Part shown: piece after piece, positions 1 to 5,600 of the stretch | Layout: each line of letters opens with the position of its first letter | Position numbering within the stretch: the first letter of the stretch is position 1 | Assembly (NCBI GenBank): GCA_027082895.1 | Contig: JALWTJ010000233.1 | Span: forward strand, 1-6,440 | From: Hyphomicrobiales bacterium | Lineage (GTDB): Bacteria > Pseudomonadota > Alphaproteobacteria > Rhizobiales > Devosiaceae | Direction of reading: 5' to 3' | Length of the DNA: 6,440 bases | The notes under the pieces: model-generated | Database searches by the model: none | Told to the model about the DNA's origin: nothing | Seen by the model: the letters and a program-made list of their open reading frames with translations, nothing else | Translations under genes and position numbers: made by a program

Positions 1-228
1 CACATCGGGAACATCATCCAGCATGGCTTCTTCCTCCTCGCTGGCAGGAACGAGCCTGTCCAGCCAGGCATCATCCACATAGACATGGCAGGTAGCACAG
101 GAACAGGCGCCGCCACATTCCGCCTTTATGTTCAAGCCCCAGTCCCGGATCACCTCCATCACCCGCCACCCTGCAAGGGCATCCAGTTGATGCTCGTTCC
201 CCGCCTGATCCACGACAATCAGTTTCAT
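1..228 (-). CDS. [2Fe-2S] ferredoxin, adrenodoxin type (partial, C-terminus off the left edge)
   Basis: Small soluble electron carrier. Reading down from the ATG at 228, 76 codons are visible before the window ends. The cluster-binding loop is CGGACSCATCHVYV: C38, C44 and C47 have the C-x5-C-x2-C spacing of adrenodoxin/FdVI-type ferredoxins. C42 is an extra cysteine in the loop, as in many alphaproteobacterial relatives. The fourth ligand, usually about 37 residues further on, lies outside the window. The start codon overlaps the TGA of the upstream reductase gene (ATGA, 225-228), so the two are probably translationally coupled, and no strong Shine-Dalgarno is present. It is a paralogue of the ferredoxin at 1480-1800; the two genes share an identical 19-base stretch across the cluster loop (75-93 and 1641-1659). 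A redox partner of the adjacent NADPH-dependent reductase is the obvious role; its final electron acceptor cannot be told. Confidence 0.9.
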   Translation of the reverse strand, partial: MKLIVVDQAGNEHQLDALAGWRVMEVIRDWGLNIKAECGGACSCATCHVYVDDAWLDRLVPASEEEEAMLDDVPDV

Positions 229-1256
229 TTCTTGACGCCCAGCTTCCGCTGCAACCTGGTGGATGAAGTAGTATACTGGAACACCAGCCGTTCATCGGGC
301 GATATGATCTTCTTGGCCGCCTGTGCCATCAACGCCGCTTCATGGAAGCCGGACAGGATCAGCTTGAGCTTGCCCGGATAATGATTGATGTCGCCAATGG
401 CAAACACGCCGGGAACGGAGCTTTCAAATTTTTCCGTGTCCACCGCGATCAGATTGTCGTTCAGCTCCAGCCCCCAGTCGGCAACCGGTCCCAACTTCAT
501 GGTCAGCCCGAAAAAGGGCAGAAGACGGGTTACGGGAATATTTTCCTCCCCGCCTGCGGTCCGCACGCTGACCGATGTCAACTGCCCGTCCGCCCCGTGC
601 AGTTCCTTCATCTGACCCAGCACGAAACGCATCTTTCCCTGCGCCACAAGCTCCTTCATCCGCCCCACCGAGACCGGTGCGGCGCGGAAATTGTCACGCC
701 GGTGCACAAGGGTCAGCGACCGCACCAGGGGCGCAAGATTGAGCACCCAGTCCAGGGCGCTGTCCCCCCCACCAACGATCATGACATCCTGATCCCGGAA
801 ATCTTCCATCCGTCGCACCGCATAAAAGACCGATGTGCCCTCATAATCCGCGATATCGGGCACCGGCGGCCGCTTGGGCTGGAAGGAACCACCTCCCGCC
901 GCCACGACGACGACCGAACAGACATATGCCTGCCCCTCATCATCCACCAGCCGGAAGCGCCCGTCTTCCTGCTTTTCCAGGGAAACCACCATGCGGTTGT
1001 AATGAAATTCCGGTCCGAACGGCGCAACCTGCTTCAGCAGGTTGTCGGTCAGTTCCTGCCCGGTAATGACCGGAAATCCGGGAATGTCGTAAATGGGCTT
1101 TTCCGGATACAGCTCCGCGCACTGCCCCCCCGGACGGTCCAGAATATCCAGCAGATGGCACTTCAGGTCCAGCAGCCCCAATTCGAACACTGCAAACAAC
1201 CCCACCGGGCCAGCACCAACAATTACAACATCCGTTTCGATTTCATGAGCGCTCAT
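225..1256 (-). CDS. Ferredoxin-NADP+ reductase, thioredoxin-reductase-like (TrxR-type FNR)
   Basis: FAD flavoprotein that transfers electrons between NADP(H) and ferredoxin in the cytoplasm. The 343-residue product has the FAD-binding GAGPVG at residues 14-19 and the ELYPEKPIYDIPGF stretch (47-60). The tyrosine of that stretch (Y50) matches the flavin-stacking tyrosine of this family. The second nucleotide-binding motif GGGDSA is at 162-167, HRR at 185-187 probably contacts the NADPH 2'-phosphate, and the FAD-binding GDI is at 288-290. The C-terminal tail FQYTTSST (326-333) is typical of TrxR-type FNRs, where an aromatic residue (here probably Y328) covers the flavin. The redox-active CxxC of true thioredoxin reductases is absent, which supports the FNR assignment. 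Length is normal. The ATG at 1256 has no strong Shine-Dalgarno. The stop overlaps the next ferredoxin start by four bases, and another ferredoxin lies upstream, so the gene probably belongs to a redox operon. Confidence 0.95.
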   Translation of the reverse strand: MSAHEIETDVVIVGAGPVGLFAVFELGLLDLKCHLLDILDRPGGQCAELYPEKPIYDIPGFPVITGQELTDNLLKQVAPFGPEFHYNRMVVSLEKQEDGRFRLVDDEGQAYVCSVVVVAAGGGSFQPKRPPVPDIADYEGTSVFYAVRRMEDFRDQDVMIVGGGDSALDWVLNLAPLVRSLTLVHRRDNFRAAPVSVGRMKELVAQGKMRFVLGQMKELHGADGQLTSVSVRTAGGEENIPVTRLLPFFGLTMKLGPVADWGLELNDNLIAVDTEKFESSVPGVFAIGDINHYPGKLKLILSGFHEAALMAQAAKKIISPDERLVFQYTTSSTRLQRKLGVKK

Positions 1257-1483
1257 TTGCCATCTTCATTTCTGATTTCAATATCCATCTGCCTGCCGTG
1301 CAACACCTTCGAACGCGAGCCCCCCCGGTGCCCGCCAGTCAACGAGCCGATGCCCGCCCCGCTCCCGGCACCAAAAAATATCCGTGCCCGATGGGGAAGT
1401 CCTGGATTGGAGGAAGTCCTGAATTGCGTGCCATGATCCCGAATTCCAGGCGCCCGTCCAAGCAATACCAACCGGTGAATCAT
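1253..1483 (-). CDS. Candidate 76-residue ORF linking ferredoxin and reductase genes (doubtful)
   Basis: This open frame fills the gap between the ferredoxin and the reductase exactly. Its ATG at 1483 overlaps the ferredoxin TGA as ATGA (1480-1483), and its own TGA overlaps the reductase ATG as ATGA (1253-1256). The same overlap occurs at the reductase-ferredoxin junction, which is why it is listed. The product has no family I recognise: an Arg/His-rich first half, a Gly-rich stretch GAGSGAGIGSLTGG (residues 38-51) and a charged tail ending in EIRNEDGK. Against it, about 59% of third codon positions are G or C, visibly lower than in the neighbouring ferredoxin, with several CGG, AGG, AGA and ATA codons. 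A 15-base direct repeat inside it has a 17-base period that does not keep frame. It may simply be a non-coding spacer. Confidence 0.3.
   Translation of the reverse strand: MIHRLVLLGRAPGIRDHGTQFRTSSNPGLPHRARIFFGAGSGAGIGSLTGGHRGGSRSKVLHGRQMDIEIRNEDGK
1395..1426. repeat. 15-bp direct repeat in the ferredoxin-reductase gap
   Basis: GGAAGTCCTGGATTG (1395-1409) recurs as GGAAGTCCTGAATTG (1412-1426), 14 of 15 positions identical, with a 17-base period. Paired short direct repeats about one and a half helical turns apart can be regulator half-sites, but no known operator is recognised. Confidence 0.5.
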
Positions 1484-1800
1484 GCCTGTTGCGTCGGCAC
1501 ATCCACCACCAGGCCATCCAGTTCGTCTGAAACGATGATCTGACAGGACAGACGGGAGTTGGGCCGCACCTCGAAGGCGAAATCCAGCATGTCCTCCTCC
1601 ATGGGCGAAGGCACGCCGGTCTTTTCCACCCATTCCGGCTCCACATAGACATGGCAGGTTGCGCAGGTACACGCCCCCCCGCATTCCCCGATAATGCCGG
1701 GAACCCCGTTCTTGATCGCGGTTTCCATCACGCTGGAACCGTTCTCGGCCTCGATTTCATGGCGGGTTCCATCCGCTTCCACAAAGGTGATCCTTGTCAT
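1480..1800 (-). CDS. [2Fe-2S] ferredoxin, adrenodoxin/FdVI type
   Basis: Cytoplasmic low-potential electron carrier of 106 residues, the usual length for the family. The loop CGGACTCATCHVYV supplies C40, C46 and C49. The fourth ligand is C86 in the C-terminal motif RLSCQIIV, so the cluster site is complete. The acidic segment between them (EPEWVEK, then MEEDMLDF at 67-74) resembles the partner-docking surface of adrenodoxin-like ferredoxins. The ATG at 1800 is chosen because the residues after it (MTRITFVEADG) begin the ferredoxin fold. An in-frame ATG at 1869 would add an Arg/Ala-rich tail without family support and overlaps the candidate promoter. The Shine-Dalgarno is weak. It is first in a minus-strand cluster with the reductase and a second ferredoxin, so it is a likely substrate of that reductase. 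The physiological acceptor (a P450, oxygenase or Fe-S assembly pathway) is not indicated. Confidence 0.95.
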   Translation of the reverse strand: MTRITFVEADGTRHEIEAENGSSVMETAIKNGVPGIIGECGGACTCATCHVYVEPEWVEKTGVPSPMEEDMLDFAFEVRPNSRLSCQIIVSDELDGLVVDVPTQQA

Positions 1801-1833
1801 GGGCAATGCTCGCAAAAAATTCCGGGTCAACGC

Positions 1834-1862
1834 CGTATAGCGGCAGGCCCGGCCCGCCGCAA
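1834..1862 (-). promoter_or_regulatory. Candidate sigma-70 promoter for the ferredoxin cluster
   Basis: On the minus strand TTGCGG (1862-1857) and TATACG (1839-1834) are separated by exactly 17 bases. Transcription would begin around 1827, leaving a leader of roughly 27 bases before the ATG at 1800. Both hexamers match the consensus only partly. The position, between the HPt terminator and the ferredoxin start, is what makes it plausible. Confidence 0.35.
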
Positions 1863-1888
1863 CACGCAATCACCCGAATGAATATGGG

Positions 1889-1917
1889 AAGAAAACGTGA
1901 CTTGGCTAGTCGCCAAG
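1889..1917 (-). terminator. Hairpin terminator overlapping the HPt stop codon
   Basis: On the minus strand CTTGGC-GACTA-GCCAAG (1917-1901) forms a perfect 6-bp stem with a 5-base loop that contains part of the HPt TAG. It is followed by a T-rich run, GTTTTCTT (1896-1889). The stem is short and the U-tract is interrupted, so termination may be partial. It would separate the HPt transcript from the ferredoxin cluster, which lies on the same strand. Confidence 0.45.
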
Positions 1918-2289
1918 CATTTCCGCGATGAATTGCCGCACTTCTTCCACCGCCATGCGCAGGTCGGCCAGCCGTTCGTGGCTGAGGGGCGATCCGTCGG
2001 CCATCTCCTGCTCTGCCATCTCGACAAGCTGGCGGATGGAAACGGCCCCCACCCCCGCCGCAGCCCCCTTGAGCGCATGCAGGTTGAACAGGATCAGTTC
2101 CCGGTCAGTGGTTCCGCGAATGCGGGAGAGATAGGTGGTCACCATCTGGTCGAACATCAGAAGGATTTCACCTTCAAGCCCGGTATCGCCAAGGGACTGT
2201 CTGGAAAGATGCACCAGATCGATCGGGCGCACCGCCACGGGCCGCGCGACAACCTTTTTCATATCGACCGGTTTTTCCAGTGCCGCCAT
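1906..2289 (-). CDS. Single-domain HPt (histidine phosphotransfer) protein
   Basis: A 127-residue protein consisting of one four-helix HPt domain, which relays phosphoryl groups between response-regulator receiver domains in a phosphorelay. The signature HALKGAAAGVGA fits the H-x-L-K-G-x-A consensus, and its phospho-accepting histidine is H71. The upstream helix (IDLVHLSRQSLGDTG, residues 23-37) is typical of alphaproteobacterial free-standing HPt proteins. No receiver or kinase domain is fused. The ATG at 2289 is preferred over an in-frame TTG at 2295 because GGAG lies seven bases upstream of the ATG and would be too close to the TTG. The gene is divergent from the large coiled-coil gene and shares its regulatory region, which suggests co-regulation or a joint role. 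Its kinase and output regulator are not in the window. HPt identity is clear; the pathway is unknown. Confidence 0.9.
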   Translation of the reverse strand: MAALEKPVDMKKVVARPVAVRPIDLVHLSRQSLGDTGLEGEILLMFDQMVTTYLSRIRGTTDRELILFNLHALKGAAAGVGAVSIRQLVEMAEQEMADGSPLSHERLADLRMAVEEVRQFIAEMLGD

Positions 2290-2296
2290 GATCAAA

Positions 2297-2300
2297 CTCC
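2297..2300 (-). promoter_or_regulatory. Ribosome binding site deciding the HPt start
   Basis: GGAG on the minus strand (2300-2297) sits seven bases before the ATG at 2289. It is the clearest Shine-Dalgarno in the window and rules in favour of this ATG over the TTG six bases upstream. Confidence 0.7.
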
Positions 2301-2311
2301 GTTCAACCCGT

Positions 2312-2330
2312 GAAAAGGGAAACCCTTTTC
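2312..2330. repeat. Palindrome upstream of the HPt gene (operator or leader hairpin)
   Basis: GAAAAGGG-AAA-CCCTTTTC is a perfect inverted repeat with 8-bp arms and a 3-base centre, 23 to 41 bases upstream of the HPt ATG. On the minus strand it directly follows TTGAC (2335-2331), a good -35 core, although no fair -10 lies at the right distance. It could be an operator or, in RNA, a hairpin close to the ribosome binding site. Confidence 0.55.
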
Positions 2331-2422
2331 GTCAAGCTTGGACCGGCAAAGTGAACATCCTGTTAATTCTTCCCCCCTTATGCCCAGATCACCCCGGTGG
2401 CGGCGACCGGACCCGCTGCGCG

Positions 2423-2437
2423 TTAACCCTTTTTTAA
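2423..2437. promoter_or_regulatory. Putative CtrA-binding box (TTAA-N7-TTAA)
   Basis: TTAACCCTTTTTTAA has two TTAA half-sites separated by exactly seven bases, the consensus recognised by the alphaproteobacterial cell-cycle regulator CtrA. A further TTAA follows at 2439-2442. Its centre lies about 47 bases upstream of the start site expected from the TTATAA at 2465-2470, a position compatible with activation of the plus-strand gene. The box is in an AT-rich tract, so chance occurrence cannot be excluded. Confidence 0.55.
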
Positions 2438-2441
2438 TTTA

Positions 2442-2470
2442 ATTTTCAGAACGCGCGATTCTTGTTATAA
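2442..2470 (+). promoter_or_regulatory. Candidate promoter of the large coiled-coil gene
   Basis: TTATAA (2465-2470) is a fair -10 element. Seventeen bases upstream the -35 position holds only ATTTTC (2442-2447), a poor match, as expected if an activator bound at 2423-2437 assists. The -10 lies inside a small inverted repeat, TTCTT-GTTAT-AAGAA (2459-2473), and next to a GANTC site. The implied leader is about 165 bases. Confidence 0.35.
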
Positions 2471-2535
2471 GAAACGATGTTACCAGCGCGCGGCGGCGCA
2501 AGGACAGGAAAATTCGTGTCGGCAGTTCCCGGCAC

Positions 2536-2561
2536 CATGACCCGGCCACATTTGGGTCATG
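2536..2561. repeat. 8-bp inverted repeat in the leader of the large gene
   Basis: CATGACCC (2536-2543) and GGGTCATG (2554-2561) are perfect inverted copies separated by ten bases. The element lies about 85 bases upstream of the ATG at 2644, probably inside the transcribed leader. It could be a dyad operator or an RNA hairpin; no regulator is recognised. Confidence 0.5.
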
Positions 2562-2643
2562 TCATTCCGACTTCGCGCCGCTGAATTGTGGCAAACGGGC
2601 TTAACCCCTTCAGGTTCCGCCCAATTCAAGAGTTGTAAAGAGT

Positions 2644-5600
2644 ATGGCGAAGAAACCTGCAACACCCCAGAATGACCCCGCCGCACTGGCCTTTTCCGCA
2701 GTGGAAAACGCTCTGAAGGATTCCCTGTTTGATTCGGATACGAAAGCCGAACCCTCTGTTGGCAATGGCAAATCCGATCCAAAAACCAATGGCAGGAAAA
2801 ACCCGGTCCGGAAAAACCCCGGGGCTGCAAAACCTGCTTCCCGCCCCCGTTCCAAGGTCGCCGGGCGACTGGCCGCCAAGACCGGCAACGTGGCCAATGA
2901 CGACCGCTTTTCCCCCTCCCGCCTTCTTTACGGACTGAGCACGAAACCTTCCAGGACCCCGATCTGGATCGCCACCGCCGCTTCCGCGCTCTGGCTGGGC
3001 ATCACCGGTTTTTCCGCCTGGTTGCGCATCGCGCCGCAACTGGGTGAAAACGCCGCGGCGACCTCCACCCTGGGCTCCATGGATTTCACATCCATCATTG
3101 CCATCATGTTCCTGCCGGTCATCGGTTTCTTCGCCGTAGCGGTTCTGGCCCGCCGCGCCCAGGAACTGCGTATTGCCGCCCGTTCCATGACCGAAGCCGC
3201 CGTCCATCTGGCCGAACCCGAAACCACTGCCGCCGACAAGGTGGCAACGGTGGGGCAGGCCGTGCGTCGCGAAGTCACGACCCTGGCCGACGGGCTGGAA
3301 CGCGCCCTTTCCCGGGCCGGTGAACTCGAAGTGATGATTCACAACGAGGTCACGGTGCTGGAAAAGACCTATTCGGAGAACGAAAGCCGCATGCGCGGCC
3401 TCATTCAGGAACTGGCCAGCCAGCGCGACAGCGTAATTACCAATTCGGAACGGGTCCGCGAAGCCATTTCGGAAAGCCATTCCGGGCTGGTGTTCGATCT
3501 GGACATGATCGCCCAGAGAATCGCGGGCACCATCGAGGAACGGGGGGGCGAGTTGACCTCCTCCATGAACCGGGCCAGCGAAGAACTCCAGAGTGCCTTC
3601 GGGCAGAAGAGCGATTCCTTCATTTCCCTGATGGACAGCCGCACCGCGGACCTGATGTCGGCTCTTGACGACAGCGCCGGCCGGCTCAATCTGACTCTTG
3701 AAGACCGTTCCGCCACCATTTCCAGCGCCTTTGAAGAGCGCACCCACGAACTGGCTTCCGTGATCGACATGCGCATGAACGCCATCACCGAGGCGCTCGA
3801 TACCCGCGCCGTGGCCCTGAGCGATGCCATTGACGAACGCACCGCTTCCATTTCTTCCGTGCTGCGCGACGGCGGCGGCAAGATCCTGGCCGACCTGAGG
3901 GACCGGGGCCATGAAGTGGGCGGCGCGCTGGACGCCATCGGGCTGCGCATTGCCAACGAAATCACCAATCGCGCCGGCGAAGCGGAAACCACCATGACCC
4001 GCCTCACCGCTCAGATGGAAGAAATGGTTTCGGCCCAGATCAACGCCATGGAAAGCCGCATGCAGTCCACCATCCTGCAGATGTCCGGCTCCGTGGAGGA
4101 AACCGCCGAACAGGCCCGCCTTTCCCTCTCCGATGCGGGCAGCGCCACCCTGAAACAGTTCGACACCCGGGTCGAAGAAGTTGCCGTGGTTCTGGATTCC
4201 CGCCTCAAGGCATTCGACGAGGTGATCGGCGAAAAAGGGGAACGCCTGACCGGCGCCCTGGACAATTACACCACCAACTTTGCCAGCCGTGCCAACGTGC
4301 TGGAACTGGCCCTTGACGAAAAGACGGGCCATTTCAACGACCAGATCTCCCAGCGGACACGGGAAATGGCCGAGACCATCGCCGGCCGTGCCGGACAGGT
4401 AAGCCAGACCATCGCCGAGCAGTCTGCCAAGCTGGCCCGTGAACTGGAAGAAAAGCGCGTCGAAATGACCGCAACCATGGAGGGCAATTCCTCCGAGATT
4501 GCGAACGTCATGTCCACGCGCACACAGGTTCTGGCCGAAACGCTCAATGCCATCACCAGCGACATTTCCGGCTCTATCGGGCAAAAAACCGAGGAAATGG
4601 CCAGCGCCATCGACCAGCACGGCACCCTGGCCCGCGACAAGATCGAGGCCAGCCTGCAGAACGTTACTGAAACCATGGATGGCCGTTCCTCGGAACTGAC
4701 CGAAATGATTTCGCAAAAGGTGACCGAGGTGAACGAAAATCTGGGCAGGGGCATCGAAAATGCCGTGGCCCGCATTTCGGACGCCGAAAGCGGCATCAGC
4801 GCCCGGGTGGAAGCTGCGGCCGCCACCGTGAACCATTCTGCCGCCCTGACCGCCGATCTGATCGAAGCCGGCGTCAACTCCGCACGCAAGGCCATCACCG
4901 ACATGGTGGACGAACGCCTGGGCACCCTGCCCGAGGCCATTACCGCGCGCGCCGACATCACCGCGGACCGTCTGTCGGCCCTCAATGAAAACATTCACAC
5001 CACCCTGGGCCAGACCATGGGAGATCTGGAAACCGGTGCCAGCCGTATCGAGAACTCGATCAACACCGCCATGTCCCAGACCGTTGCCAGCCTTGAAACA
5101 ACAGCGGAAAAGGTCGAAGGCACCATCAACCAGACCATGGCCCGCACCGTGGCCGGGCTTGAAGCCAGCACCGAAAAGGTCGAAGACACCATCAATCAGA
5201 CCATGGCCCGCACCGTGGCCAATCTGGAAAGCAGCGCCGAAAAGATCGAGGAAACCATCAATTCGCGCATCGTTCAGGCCGCCGCCAACATGTCCAGTGA
5301 CGTCACCGAGAGCGCAAATCGCATGGACTCCTCCGTCCGCGCCGCCCTGGAAAAGATTGCCGAGGTCGCCGGACGCTTCGAATCCCTTGTTCGTATCGAC
5401 GCCACCCAGACGGCCACGGAACTGGGGAACAAGGTCGAGCAGATCAATACCACCCTCGAACAGAAGACCGGCGAATTTGCCCATCTGGTGGATCAGAAAT
5501 CCGCCGAACTGGCCAATGTGCTGGGCAACCATTCCAACATTCTGAGCGAGGCCCTGCAGGCCAACGCCACCGAGGCCCAGAACATCATGGCTACCACCTC

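Larger units (their letters stand above)
2290..2643. other. Divergent intergenic regulatory region
   Basis: These 354 bases separate the HPt gene (minus) from the large coiled-coil gene (plus). No convincing gene is seen in them. They contain a palindrome near the HPt start (2312-2330), a lone TTAA half-site (2363-2366), a full TTAA-N7-TTAA box (2423-2437) in an AT-rich patch, a GANTC site (GATTC, 2457-2461), a TTATAA hexamer (2465-2470), an 8-bp inverted repeat (2536-2561) and another lone TTAA (2601-2604). The plus-strand reading frame has a TAA at 2602-2604, so the large protein cannot start upstream of that point. Confidence 0.8.

Noticed and set aside
225..1256. Thioredoxin reductase
   Set aside because: The fold family fits, but the redox-active CxxC is missing and the C-terminal FQYTTSST tail marks a TrxR-type ferredoxin-NADP+ reductase.
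1275..1303. Promoter-like pair TTGCAC / TGAAAT (minus strand) just before the reductase
   Set aside because: The 17-base spacing is right, but the -10 match is poor and would leave an extremely short leader; not strong enough to list.
342..1436. 364-codon plus-strand open frame
   Set aside because: It lies antisense to the well-supported ferredoxin-NADP+ reductase, and its product is His/Pro/Arg-rich with no domain.
1801..1869. Upstream ATG at 1869 extending the ferredoxin by 23 residues
   Set aside because: The added residues are Arg/Ala-rich and unlike ferredoxin N-termini, and the extension covers the likely promoter.
2290..2295. TTG at 2295 as the HPt start
   Set aside because: The GGAG at 2300-2297 is only one base from the TTG, but seven bases from the ATG at 2289.
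4985..5545. Pro/Lys/Arg-rich plus-strand open frame with repeats
   Set aside because: It is an out-of-frame reading of the 66-bp tandem repeat in the coiled-coil gene.
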